45,445 nucleotides of DNA from Nesterenkonia sphaerica (GCF_005771565.1 NZ_VAWA01000017.1:1-45445), one strand, 5' to 3'. Counted from the first letter of the stretch, positions 15,734 to 24,322 are shown. Notes: generated by a model not told the origin, from the letters alone. Program-made: numbers and translations.

Positions 15734-16192
15734 CTATCCATCTTCTTGCTTGTCAGCTTCAGCTCTGTCAGCCTTTCGGCGGCGTCGATACTCCTCGCGC
15801 TGAACCTCGCGCTCTTCGTCCGACGCAATGTCTAGCTCCGGCATATCCCCCAGATCCTGCACCTTGTCGATTATTCCCAGGGCGGCTCTCGCAGTGCTCC
15901 TAGCCCGCTCGAATAGCGGCTGGAGTAAGGTAGTGTCTGAAATAATGCTTTCGGCAACAGCGTCATCCGCAACGGGTTCGCTAAGCTCACTCAGCGCAAC
16001 GCCCAGAGCGACGGTTACGACGGACGTATCGGTCGCCGCATGCAGAGAGGCCATGCAGTACCTATCCCCATCGACTTCACGGTCGCCGTAGGTGAAAGCC
16101 CACACGGGATCATGGGCTTTCCCCCCGCGGAAGCTCTCCACGGAAAAGACCTCGACTTTACGAGCGTAGAAATTTCTTGAAGTGTTGCCCAT
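15734..16192 (-). CDS. unknown third gene of the toxin-antitoxin operon
   Basis: This is a 152-aa soluble protein starting at ATG 16192, four bases after the antitoxin stop (the overlapping GTG at 16195 is also possible). The N-terminal half appears beta-rich (KVEVFSVESF, PVWAFTYGDREVDGDRYCMASLHA), the middle is helical, and the C-terminal 40 residues are highly charged (EEREVQREEYRRRRKADRAEADK is the style). No family recognised. Spacing makes it part of the higBA operon, where a third protein may be an added regulator or chaperone, but this is unproven. Confidence 0.65.
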   Translation of the reverse strand: MGNTSRNFYARKVEVFSVESFRGGKAHDPVWAFTYGDREVDGDRYCMASLHAATDTSVVTVALGVALSELSEPVADDAVAESIISDTTLLQPLFERARSTARAALGIIDKVQDLGDMPELDIASDEEREVQREEYRRRRKADRAEADKQEDG

Positions 16193-16195
16193 CAC

Positions 16196-16669
16196 TCAGC
16201 TCTTTGCCATTTCATTCTTGACAAGATCCACGCTGACCGCCCGGCCATGAGTATGTAACAGCCCCAATTCTTGAACGCGCTCCGCTGAGGGGTCATGATC
16301 ATGATCATGGCGAAACCCTACGAACTTCCAACGTCCAAACTCCTCAGTCTGCATACGGGCCGTTGGAAGTTCGGCACCGGCTGCCGGCGAATCTTGGCGG
16401 GCTTCAACGGGCCGGGAACTCAGGATGAGCTCGAAGCCAAGCGCGTGAAGCGTGTCGGCGAGCTTGCGAACAGTAATGTTCCGCTCCCCTCGGAGCCGAT
16501 TGGACACCTCGCTCTTGGAAACATTCAGGGCTTTCGCTAGAGCCGTGCGAGTAATCCCGGATCGCTCCAATGCGTCAGCAATGAGTTCGCTGGAATCGAC
16601 CATCGCCGCTTCTTGAGCATAGGTACGCCTGTACTGCGGATCTTTCATGTCCTGATCAAAGAGTCCCAT
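16196..16669 (-). CDS. HigA-type XRE antitoxin
   Basis: This is a 157-aa protein with a helix-turn-helix of the XRE class at about residues 30-75 (DALERSGITRTALAKALNVS, then KSEVSNRLRGERNITVRKLADTLHALGF). It has an extended C-terminal part that includes a His/Asp-rich run (HDHDHDP). ATG 16669 lies inside the 3' end of the toxin gene (14-bp overlap), giving the toxin-first order typical of higBA. I rejected the frame extending to 16768 because it lies wholly inside the toxin gene. It would neutralise the toxin and repress the operon promoter upstream of 17057. Confidence 0.85.
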   Translation of the reverse strand: MGLFDQDMKDPQYRRTYAQEAAMVDSSELIADALERSGITRTALAKALNVSKSEVSNRLRGERNITVRKLADTLHALGFELILSSRPVEARQDSPAAGAELPTARMQTEEFGRWKFVGFRHDHDHDPSAERVQELGLLHTHGRAVSVDLVKNEMAKS

Positions 16670-17057
16670 GACCGTGTCCCTTCGCCCTACGCTCACAGTC
16701 CCGATAGATGGAAACTGCTTTTTCAATCTCCCGAGGCACTTGGTTATTGCTCGGCTTCTTGGTGCCATGCGTTAAGTGCCAACAGCCGGCTTTCTCTACA
16801 ACGTAAATTCGATACGGTTGCGGCTTAAGCTCAAGCACAACAATATCCCCTAAGACCTTCAGTGTTTTGATGTTCTCTTGAGACTTTATGCGGTGGCCGT
16901 TTTTATGCATTTCCAACCACCTCTGGAGACGAGTGCGCGACTTCTCGGGAAGTTTCGATACATACTTATCGGCATCGGAACGTCCTGACTCTCGCACGCA
17001 CAGCCACTCGGTATCACTGTCTTCATAGACTCGCTTCCAAGCCCCTAGTGCAGTCAT
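16656..17057 (-). CDS. HigB/Gp49-type mRNA interferase-like toxin
   Basis: This is a 133-aa protein of the HigB / phage-derived Gp49-like family (RelE superfamily). Family features are the basic central region with GHRIKSQENIKTLKVLGDIVVLEL, the strand YRIYVVEKAGCWHL, and the C-terminal HGTKKPSNNQVPREIEKA helix, where the Lys-Lys-Pro and REIE pattern is diagnostic. RelE-superfamily toxins cleave mRNA on the ribosome. It overlaps the XRE antitoxin by 14 bp. Such modules stabilise mobile elements or act in phage defence. Codon use looks AT-richer than the neighbouring genes. Confidence 0.82.
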   Translation of the reverse strand: MTALGAWKRVYEDSDTEWLCVRESGRSDADKYVSKLPEKSRTRLQRWLEMHKNGHRIKSQENIKTLKVLGDIVVLELKPQPYRIYVVEKAGCWHLTHGTKKPSNNQVPREIEKAVSIYRDCERRAKGHGHGTL

Positions 17058-17325
17058 AACTTAACTGCTCCCATCAAACATAGCACGTGCGCGCAACCTA
17101 CTGTGACCTACTTCATACTTGCCACCATACATTGACCTCCACAGTCGGAGGCGCGCAATGTGGGGCGCCTTCTCGCCGAGACGCGTAACTTCGTCAGACA
17201 CACAAACAGCACCCCACCCAGACCAAAGTCCAAGTGGGGCGTCTGTTCATGTACGGTGCAACGGCTACGGCATCGTGGAACGTACTATAGGTCACCCTCC
17301 ACGGGGTCGTATGAGGCTGGAGCTC

Positions 17326-17955
17326 TTACTCCTGGGAGGCTGCCTCGGAGGCCTCGCCGCCGCCCTCCGGCGCCCCTTCGGGCGTGACGATGCGGCGGGT
17401 GGTGAGCCGGTCTGGGGTCTCCTGCGAGGCCAGGAGTATGGTCTGCTTGATCCGCGCCCATTGGCCCCCTGCTAGTGGGCCCTGGGAGAGCTTGTGCCAC
17501 TGGTCAGCAGTGAGGCGCTCGCCGCCGATGGTTCCCAGCTTGGCCAGCGCTATGCAGGTGCCGACGATGGACTGGTCCCACTGGCGAGTGCTGTTCTTCT
17601 CGACCTGGGCGTACTCGGCAGCGAAGGCTTCGGCGTCGGTGTCGCTGAGCGCCTCAACGGTTACCTCAGCCTTGGAGGCCCGGATCCTGGCTTCCAGCTC
17701 CGCTTGCTGCTCCTGGAGCTCTGCGGCCTGCTGGGCGGCCTCCTGGGGGTCCTGAAGGCTTGCACCCTTGTTGTGGGCCTTGATGCGCTCCTGCAGCTCC
17801 TGAGCCTCTCCCAGGAGGCCTGGATCCAGGTAGACGGTGAGGGTGCGAGTATGGCGTTTGCCCTCGCCCAGCCACCTGTTCAGGTCGAAGGTGGGCGGGT
17901 CTTCGGTCGCGGCCTCGGCCTGAGTGTGGGTCTCGGTGGTGAGGTTCTCTGTCAT
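17326..17955 (-). CDS. unknown protein downstream of the tape measure gene
   Basis: This is a 209-aa soluble protein. The first 40 residues are polar and acidic, then FDLNRWLGEGKRHTRTLTVYLDP, a coiled-coil-prone Gln/Glu/Ala-rich section (about residues 70-105, QEAAQQAAELQEQQAELEAR-like), and a compact helical domain (about 110-185). ATG 17955 follows GGATAGGAAA. It is the last gene of the run tape measure, 149-aa protein and this one. Its position and coiled coil would suit a tail-assembly or scaffold helper, but chaperones usually precede the tape measure gene, so function is open. Confidence 0.72.
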   Translation of the reverse strand: MTENLTTETHTQAEAATEDPPTFDLNRWLGEGKRHTRTLTVYLDPGLLGEAQELQERIKAHNKGASLQDPQEAAQQAAELQEQQAELEARIRASKAEVTVEALSDTDAEAFAAEYAQVEKNSTRQWDQSIVGTCIALAKLGTIGGERLTADQWHKLSQGPLAGGQWARIKQTILLASQETPDRLTTRRIVTPEGAPEGGGEASEAASQE

Positions 17956-17980
17956 GGGGTTTCCTATCCGGTGGTGGGGG

Positions 17981-18430
17981 TTACTGCTCGATGGGCTCAG
18001 CGTGTTCTTTGGGCAGCCATTCAATGCCGGTGAAGCTCGGAAGGACGCCTATGGAGATCAGGTGCCCCATGGTGAGGACTTCCTCCAGGTGCATGCCTCG
18101 CTGATTGACGTAGGTGCCGATGATGGGCCCCTGGCCTCGCAGAAAGTCCTCATAGGTCACCTGAAAAGCGCAGGTGCCTACTGGCCAGGCGCTCGCCGCC
18201 TCGCCGGGGTCGTCCCAGAACACGTTCACCGCCATCACGTACCGTTCGCCCTGCCTCTCGAACGGGTCCGGAATGTCGATGCGGTGGTGACAGAACATCT
18301 CCAGGTTGCGGTTCTTCCCGGCCCGGATCCGCGCCGCAGACGCTTTGTCCACGCGATCCCACAGGCGGGCTACCTCGTCGATTGTGGGTGGCTCGTTTGG
18401 CTTCCAGCGGGTGAAGTCGATGTGGTGCAT
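17981..18430 (-). CDS. unknown 149-aa protein following the tape measure gene
   Basis: This is a soluble protein with a mixed alpha/beta look: HIDFTRWKPNEPPTIDEVARLWDRVDKASAARIRAGKN-like N terminus, then GERYVMAVNVFWDDP and a C-terminal ISIGVLPSFTGIEWLP. No family recognised and no membrane segment. ATG 18430 has AGGGGA at a good distance, so the frame extending to 18517 is not needed. It lies 100 bases after the tape measure stop and 25 bases before the 209-aa gene, so all three are probably co-transcribed. Confidence 0.72.
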   Translation of the reverse strand: MHHIDFTRWKPNEPPTIDEVARLWDRVDKASAARIRAGKNRNLEMFCHHRIDIPDPFERQGERYVMAVNVFWDDPGEAASAWPVGTCAFQVTYEDFLRGQGPIIGTYVNQRGMHLEEVLTMGHLISIGVLPSFTGIEWLPKEHAEPIEQ

Positions 18431-18529
18431 GGTGATCCCCTGTCTCTCGTGGTGGTCAGTCTGCGAGCGCCTTGGGCTCTGTGGTCTCCGGTCTGTGTGC
18501 TGTCCCCCGGGGTCCATGCTGGGCGGTAT

Positions 18530-21500
18530 TCACCGGTCACCCCCTGGTGCGCTGGTATCCCAAATGGAGATCTGATCGAGTCCGCGCAGGGTGGCCTCGA
18601 TGTCGGTCTCGCGGACAGGGTTGTGGTTGGTCTGGTAGAGCGCCACACGGGGACCGGAGGCCATTGCTCGAGCCAGCCGGTCATAGTCGATGGACCCACC
18701 CCCGGAGTGGGCGCGAACACTGGAGGCTGGGAACTCTCGGGCGAACATCCCCGGCCCGCTCCGGCCGCCGACTGCGAGCTTAGGAATGGAGGCTGCTGCG
18801 GCCTGGATTGCGGCCGGCCGGTCCTGGTTGATGGCATGGAGTAGGTCGTCGTACCGGTCGGAGGATTTGCGATTGACCACCCATTCCCGATCATCCACAA
18901 AGGCGGTGGGCTGGCCTGTCAGGGAAGAGATGCCGAGGATTTGGTCAGTGCCCAGGCCCGTGGCGGGGAGCCGCCCCCCAGTGGAGCGTCGCGGGAGCCC
19001 TGCACCGGGCCTACCTCCGGAGGCGAAGCTACCGAGCCCCATCCCTACCCGGCCGCCAGCGGCTCTGCGGCCCAGGACACTGCCGACCACTGAGCCGACC
19101 CCACCGCCCACGACGCCGACTCTGATGGTCGCCGTGCGAGTGCGTGCCAGCCGGTTCAGCGCCGCTTCGGCGAGGAAGGTGGCGGCGTTCGCTGTCACAG
19201 TGGTGTTCCAGGGGGTGTTGATGAACAGGCCCATGTCGGCGCGGACCGGTCCGTCGTTGCCGTTGAAGTCCACGTCAGTGGCCCACGGTGTGCCGGTGAA
19301 CCGGCCCATACTGGAACGGGCAGGGGAGTCCTCGCCGTCGAATCGAATCGGGGTATTCCAAGGGGTGTCGATGAACAGGCCCATCCCGGACCGGGCAGGG
19401 GTGTCGTTGCCGTTGAAATCGACATCGGTGCTCCACGGGTTATTCGTGAAGTCCCGCATCAGCGAGCGCACCGGCTCATCCTCACCCAGCAGCGCGATCA
19501 AGGTCTCCCAATCACCGTTGACGAACGCCATGGCCACCTCGCGGGCTCGCTCGTCATCACCGATGATCTCGACCAGGGCCTCATAGTCGCCGGTCTCCAG
19601 GGCGGTCAGGGCGGCCTGGGCCTCTTCATCGTCAGCGCCGACCAGAATTTCTACCCAGGTGGGGATCTCGTTGATCGTCCGGGCGGTCTCTTCGGCGATG
19701 AGCTGGGCGGTGCGATCCATGTGGGTTTCGATGTCGATGTTGTCCGGGATCCCCAGCATCGTCCGGATCCACTCTTCGGCCTGCTCGCGGGACTCTCCGG
19801 CGGCCATCCGCCAGGCGATGATGTCTTCAATGCCGCTATTGAGGTGCTCTGATAGGGCTTCTTCGCTCGCGCCGAGGATCGCCATGCCTTCGGCTGCGGA
19901 ATGCACGTCCATGACCATGTCGCGCATCATCCCGGCGTAGTCACTGCCCGCCTGTGTACTCTCATCCAGGGTGATGAGAGTGTCGCCGAGTTGGGCGTCG
20001 TACTCGGCCTGGGAGATGGTGCCCTCTTCGAGAGCGACCTTTAGGTCCGCCAGGCGCGTCTCTTCTTCTGCGAACAGGTCGTTCATCTCGCGGACCGCGT
20101 CAGCGTGGGAGTGGACCTTTGCCTCAGCGTCCATGTTCATCTCGCCCACGGCCATGAGGTTCTCGACCAGCTCGCCCAGTGAACCGGTGGCCTCATCCAC
20201 GGCATCGGCGACTCCTGCGTAGGCGTCACTGAAGGCAGAGACGGAGCCGGCCGCCTCATCGAAGGCGCTCGCGGCGTTGTAGGTGGCGTCCGCGCCCTCT
20301 TCGAGCAGCCCGGAAATGACCTCCCAGTCCTCGCCAGCGGCGAGCGCCGCGAGCGCTGCAGCGTTTACCCCGTCAGCCAAGAGAGCCTGGGCGTCAATCA
20401 CCACACCGGAGGCGCTCGCCGATTCTTCAAGAGCGGAGATGATCCGCGGATACCGGTTTGCCAGGTCTTCAGCAGACCATCCGAGCTGGTCCGCCATTTG
20501 GGCCACTTCGCGCATGCCAGCGGCAGCCTGATCATAGTTTCCAGCTTCGAACGCCGAGACGAGCGCCTGGTCGAACCTGTCCACAGCCTCAGACGAGACG
20601 GTCATGTCGTTGGCGAGGCCGAGGAAGTCCGCCCCCATCTCCCGAAGTCGATTGTTAAGCGACGGGTCAGTGAGGCGCTCCATAGCCCCGCTGAGGCCTT
20701 CTACACTGTCGCCGAACAGGGACCACCGGTCGAAGTCGACCAACGAATCAGTGGCGCCCCGCTGGCCTTCTGCCAGCCGCACAAGGGCCTGCTCCATGGA
20801 TCCGATGGACCCGGTGAAGTCGTCCACGTCGCCGCCGATGCGCTTGATGATCGTCCAAGCGCCCCACGCGGCGGCCACCGCACCGACACTCACAGCCAGG
20901 GTGCGCAGGCCTCCCAGAGTGGTGAACAGGCCACGTGTGAGGTTCGCTGTGGCAACCAGCGCCTGTTTCGCCCCTGTGGCGAACGCAAGGATTTGTGTTC
21001 TTGCCAGACCCCAAGCGCCACCCATGGCGACTATCCCGGCGGCTGCAGTGAGCCCGAGCCCGGAGAGCTGCAGGATGAGAGGGTTAATTTCCAGCAGTGC
21101 TGACCCAAAGTCTGCTGCCATATTGATTGCCCCAACCAGAAAGCCTCCCCCGTTGGGGTTCACCAGTGGTGTGGCGATGATCCCGCCCAGGTCACGGATG
21201 CGGGCACGGATGCGGTCCAGGGCGCCCGTCATGGTGTCCCGCAGACCCTCAGCGGCACCAGCGAAGCGGGTGTTCATGCCCTCAGTCAGCGCGCTGATCG
21301 CGGTTTCAGCGTCCAGTGCGCCGGCGGTGATCTGCTCACGAATCTCATTGCCGGAGACGCCCATGGCTTCGCCGATGATGTCGGCGGCGTTGATACCCAT
21401 CTGGCCCATGCGCTGGAGCTCTCGGCCTGTAATGCGCCCCTGGCCCTGTACCTGACCGAGGATCTCGACCAGTCGCATGACCTCTTGGTCACCGCCACCG

Positions 21501-22327
21501 ATGGCGGCCACCGCGTTCTGGATGCCCTCCATGGTGGGGACCACGTTTTCGGCCTCCATACCGAAGGCCATCAGCTGCTGCTGCGCCTCGATCCACACGT
21601 CACGGGCGAAGGGGGACGTGTCAGCGAACTCGTGGAGCCGGTCCATCTGATTCGCGGCGGCCTCAGCTGAGCCGGTCATGGTCTCCATGGCGCGCCCTGC
21701 GACCTGCTGCAGCGTGTTGTAGGCGATGCCGGTGTTAATCACCGAGGTCATCACTGCTGCGATGCCACCGCCAGTGATGGCCAGCCCTGCGGCGAACCCG
21801 CGGTTCTCCTGGTTGATGCGTGAGATTTCCCGGCCGAAGGTGCCGAAGTGTTCCCCGGCGGTGACTGCGGCGCCTCCCAGGGACAGCAGTGCCCCGCTGA
21901 ACCCTTCGGTGTAGGACAGGCCCGCGGCGAACGATGATCCGAGCCCTTGAAGCCCGTTGGCGAATGTGCCGGTGGTGGTGGTGGCCTGAGTGAACGCGCC
22001 GCTCATTCGGTCAGCCTCCGAGGCGGTGCCTGAGATCCCCCCGGAGAGTCGGAAGAGCGCCTCAGAGGAGGCGCTGGCACCGGTGCTGGCCGCCTGCGTA
22101 GCCGAACCCAGGTTTTCCATGGAGCCGCTGGCGCTGTCAGCGGCGCTACTGGCCTGTTGGAAGCCCTGCGAGGAAGCCTGGGCGGCCTGCGAGGCTCGAG
22201 AGGCAGACTGGTCCAGCTTGTCGGCCGAGGTAGCCGCACGGTCGGTAGCCTGGGCGGCCTGGTCCATGGACCGGATGTAGCCGCTGATGTCCGCGGAGAG
22301 AACGACGGTCACAGTCCGGTCAGCCAT
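18530..22327 (-). CDS. phage tail tape measure protein
   Basis: This 1265-aa protein is the largest gene in the element. The N terminus (DRTVTVVLSADISGY, then an Ala/Ser/Gln-rich helical section to about residue 130) and the tape-measure domain near 190-380 (TAITGAL-like GALDAETAISALTEGMNTRF, GRITGRELQRMGQMGINAADIIGEAMG) match siphophage tape measures. Hydrophobic stretches lie near 420-500. Residues about 910-1044 form 24-25-residue repeats with the pattern F-x4-W-x-T...GxDxPxR. The Gly-rich C terminus (GTDQILGISSLTGQPTAFVDDREWVVNRKSS) is typical. At about 1.5 angstrom per residue it would set a tail near 190 nm. No other tail gene is present, so it could only work in a helper's tail. Confidence 0.93.
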   Translation of the reverse strand: MADRTVTVVLSADISGYIRSMDQAAQATDRAATSADKLDQSASRASQAAQASSQGFQQASSAADSASGSMENLGSATQAASTGASASSEALFRLSGGISGTASEADRMSGAFTQATTTTGTFANGLQGLGSSFAAGLSYTEGFSGALLSLGGAAVTAGEHFGTFGREISRINQENRGFAAGLAITGGGIAAVMTSVINTGIAYNTLQQVAGRAMETMTGSAEAAANQMDRLHEFADTSPFARDVWIEAQQQLMAFGMEAENVVPTMEGIQNAVAAIGGGDQEVMRLVEILGQVQGQGRITGRELQRMGQMGINAADIIGEAMGVSGNEIREQITAGALDAETAISALTEGMNTRFAGAAEGLRDTMTGALDRIRARIRDLGGIIATPLVNPNGGGFLVGAINMAADFGSALLEINPLILQLSGLGLTAAAGIVAMGGAWGLARTQILAFATGAKQALVATANLTRGLFTTLGGLRTLAVSVGAVAAAWGAWTIIKRIGGDVDDFTGSIGSMEQALVRLAEGQRGATDSLVDFDRWSLFGDSVEGLSGAMERLTDPSLNNRLREMGADFLGLANDMTVSSEAVDRFDQALVSAFEAGNYDQAAAGMREVAQMADQLGWSAEDLANRYPRIISALEESASASGVVIDAQALLADGVNAAALAALAAGEDWEVISGLLEEGADATYNAASAFDEAAGSVSAFSDAYAGVADAVDEATGSLGELVENLMAVGEMNMDAEAKVHSHADAVREMNDLFAEEETRLADLKVALEEGTISQAEYDAQLGDTLITLDESTQAGSDYAGMMRDMVMDVHSAAEGMAILGASEEALSEHLNSGIEDIIAWRMAAGESREQAEEWIRTMLGIPDNIDIETHMDRTAQLIAEETARTINEIPTWVEILVGADDEEAQAALTALETGDYEALVEIIGDDERAREVAMAFVNGDWETLIALLGEDEPVRSLMRDFTNNPWSTDVDFNGNDTPARSGMGLFIDTPWNTPIRFDGEDSPARSSMGRFTGTPWATDVDFNGNDGPVRADMGLFINTPWNTTVTANAATFLAEAALNRLARTRTATIRVGVVGGGVGSVVGSVLGRRAAGGRVGMGLGSFASGGRPGAGLPRRSTGGRLPATGLGTDQILGISSLTGQPTAFVDDREWVVNRKSSDRYDDLLHAINQDRPAAIQAAAASIPKLAVGGRSGPGMFAREFPASSVRAHSGGGSIDYDRLARAMASGPRVALYQTNHNPVRETDIEATLRGLDQISIWDTSAPGGDR
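19196..19600 (-). repeat. tandem 75-bp repeats inside the tape measure gene
   Basis: Codons about 910-1044 of the tape measure protein contain three full 25-residue units (nucleotides 19459-19385, 19384-19310, 19309-19235) plus a partial fourth (to about 19196). Two more degenerate units precede them. Each unit has F-x4-W-x-T-x-[VI]-x-F-[ND]-G-[NE]-D-x-P-x-R. Nucleotide similarity between units is high enough for length change by recombination. Confidence 0.85.
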
Positions 22328-22368
22328 GGTCTCCCCTGCCTCCTGAGCGCGTCATCGGAACACCTCGC

Positions 22369-23034
22369 CTAGTTCATCGCCGCGTGGCTGGCGGCGAACT
22401 GGCGCAGCACGCCAGGAACCACAGAGGGAACCCGTGCCTGCTGCTCGGTGGTGAGCTCGAGCGAGTCCAGGATCCGGTTGATGGCGCTGTAGAACGTGGC
22501 AGCCTGCCGCTCTGTGACGTCCAACTGGCGCTGTTCTACACCAGCCTTCAGGGCTGCGGTGGTGTACCGGGCGAGCTGGTCTTCAGCCTCCTGTAGGAGC
22601 TTCAGCCAGATGCTGGCCCCAGCCTGCTCGGTTTCCTTGTCGATGGGCCCGTGGACGCCTGAGCCTTTCTCGTGGCTGGTGAGTCCCCACACCATCGGGT
22701 GCCGCCGCAGGTCGACCTCGCCATCGTGGGATTCCCCCTCGTGGGCTTCAAGCTCAGAGACGATCTGCCTGAGCGCGTGCACCTGTGCGTGCTTCTGGGT
22801 GACGAGCTCCAGTAGGGCCTGGGTGGGGTCCACGTTCGCTTCTGGGACTTCTCCAAGGATGGAGAGCTGGCGTAGTGCGTTGCGGCGCTCTCGGCGCTCG
22901 CTGGCGGCCTTCTGTGACTGCGGGGATCTTCCGCCGTGGGTGCGGCATCGCGTGGAGTCCATCATCGGCGAGCGCTGGCAGGGCTCCCCGGTGGTGCGGT
23001 TTCTCGCCCCGCAGATTTTTCTGTCCTCTGACAT
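22369..23034 (-). CDS. small terminase subunit-like zinc-finger protein
   Basis: This is a 221-aa soluble protein. The N terminus has a zinc-finger-like arrangement Cys-x-A...GEPCQR...TRCRTHGG (about residues 7-35), the C-C-C-H/HGG motif of many actinophage small terminase-like proteins. It is followed by a basic helix (SERRERRNALRQL), DPTQALLELV...VHALRQIV and a C-terminal helical region with WLKLLQEAEDQLARYT and GVEQRQLDV. Small terminases recognise phage DNA for packaging. ATG 23034 follows GGGAGAG, whereas the longer TTG frame at 23118 is unlikely. No large terminase is present, so it would have to work with a helper's enzyme. Confidence 0.75.
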   Translation of the reverse strand: MSEDRKICGARNRTTGEPCQRSPMMDSTRCRTHGGRSPQSQKAASERRERRNALRQLSILGEVPEANVDPTQALLELVTQKHAQVHALRQIVSELEAHEGESHDGEVDLRRHPMVWGLTSHEKGSGVHGPIDKETEQAGASIWLKLLQEAEDQLARYTTAALKAGVEQRQLDVTERQAATFYSAINRILDSLELTTEQQARVPSVVPGVLRQFAASHAAMN

Positions 23035-23482
23035 CTCGCTCTCCCTGTCTGCTGCTGGCTCTTGCATGTGGTGACCTGCCCCTGGTGTGATGCCTTCCCC
23101 TCTGGGGAAGGAGGTCAAGTTTCATTGTAGCCTTCCCACAACGAATTGACCCGTAAATAGTAGAGTTCGGCCAAGTCGGAAGGTAGACTGAGGGTGCTGC
23201 TCTCGCCGGGTCGTTTCTGACCTTCAGCGCCCCTCCGGGCCCCCCTGTCCCCCGGAGGGGCGCTTCTCTGTGTAGACAGGGCGGCGAGGCTCAAGCCGTC
23301 TGCGGTGCGCCAGAAGGGTGGCTTTCGGGCCTGGCGTGTGGATTCAACCCTTGCAGGTCGTCAGCGAGTGCAGGGACTGCGAGCGCCGAGGGTCTGGCGT
23401 TGCCGGGGTCCCGGACTACCGGTGAGCCAGCGTCAGTGTTGCCGTGCCACGGGAGCAACCCGCAATCGGACCCAAGGGCCGC
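23035..23482. other. intergenic region between the terminase-like and lipoprotein genes
   Basis: No protein gene is supported. The stretch holds the leader of the small-terminase-like gene, a minus-strand -10-like TACAAT at 23124-23129 and the hairpin at 23227-23263. The right part (23264-23482) is GC-rich without clear coding signal. By position it is also a place where a packaging recognition site could lie, though nothing in the sequence proves that. Confidence 0.5.
23227..23263 (+). terminator. strong GC-rich hairpin terminator
   Basis: A perfect 13-bp inverted repeat (GCGCCCCTCCGGG / CCCGGAGGGGCGC) with an 11-base loop is followed on the plus strand by TTCTCT. It could stop minus-strand read-through from the lipoprotein gene, or end an unseen plus-strand transcript. 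Confidence 0.7.
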
Positions 23483-24322
23483 CTATTGCTTCTCCCAGGT
23501 GCCGCAACGGTCCGTGAAGAACGAGTGGTCAGTTTCGGCGATGTCTACCTCAGCACGGAACCCGCTCCGCATGAGGTTGTTCTCAACGATGTTCCCAGCG
23601 GCGTCCAGGCGCTCCCAGTAGCACCCATCGAACCCTGATTCAGACTCTGTGACATAGAAGCCCGGCGGCATGTCCTCGCCCACTCGGTAAGAGCCGCTGC
23701 CGAAGCTGCCATCCGGCTCTTGAGGCTCTCTTGCCTCATTGACCTCAGCGATCCGCTCTTCGACCTCTCCGCGGTCAGGATGGTCTGGGCATAGCACCAG
23801 TGCGCCCTGGACTTCCTCCTGTTGGCCCTCGCTCCACGGCAGGCCCCCAGATCGGGTGCTGTTGTCACCCAGCAAGGGAGTGGCGCAGATTCCGTACAGA
23901 ACGCGCAGTGACTCTTCCTTGTCGTAGTTCGCAGTCTCGAGTGCTTCGCGTTCTGTCTCGGTCAGGTCGTAGGAGCCAAAGCTGGAGTTATAGCTCGCCT
24001 CGCACCGGACATCGTCCCGGGCGTCGAAGCCCTCCCAGGCGGCTTCAAAGCTCTCATAGGACCCCAAGTCAGAAGGTTCGGTTTCTTCTGTGTCCATCTC
24101 GCGACAGGAGATGCTGAGGTCTTCAGCGGGACTGACCGAGGCAGGCGACGCGCTCGCGGTTGTGGCCTCCGGTGCTGGCGAGGAAGTCTCAGCGACTGGA
24201 GACGCGGTCGTCTCCGCCGCTTCGGTCGCTGGCTGAGCAGGCGCATCATCTTCGGTCTCGCCACATCCAGCCAGGGCGCCAGCGAGCGTGGCTGCCATCG
24301 TCGCCAGGATAGCCCTACGCAT
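23483..24322 (-). CDS. secreted lipoprotein with low-complexity linker
   Basis: This is a 279-aa lipoprotein precursor with lipobox LAGC (Cys at about residue 20), followed by an Ala/Thr/Ser/Pro/Glu-rich linker to about 65. A Cys-containing middle domain and a compact C-terminal domain follow (about 205-279), with SGSYRVGEDMPPGFYVTE, GCYWERLDAAGNIVENN and a final DRCGTW. That C-terminal block recurs in many actinobacterial secreted and prophage-encoded lipoproteins. It is probably displayed on the cell surface during the integrated state; superinfection exclusion is a plausible but unproven role. Confidence 0.8.
   Translation of the reverse strand: MRRAILATMAATLAGALAGCGETEDDAPAQPATEAAETTASPVAETSSPAPEATTASASPASVSPAEDLSISCREMDTEETEPSDLGSYESFEAAWEGFDARDDVRCEASYNSSFGSYDLTETEREALETANYDKEESLRVLYGICATPLLGDNSTRSGGLPWSEGQQEEVQGALVLCPDHPDRGEVEERIAEVNEAREPQEPDGSFGSGSYRVGEDMPPGFYVTESESGFDGCYWERLDAAGNIVENNLMRSGFRAEVDIAETDHSFFTDRCGTWEKQ

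Noticed and set aside
20604-21455. Plus-strand 283-codon frame inside the tape measure gene
   Set aside because: Ser/Pro/Arg-rich translation, no start signal, antisense to a clear tape measure protein.
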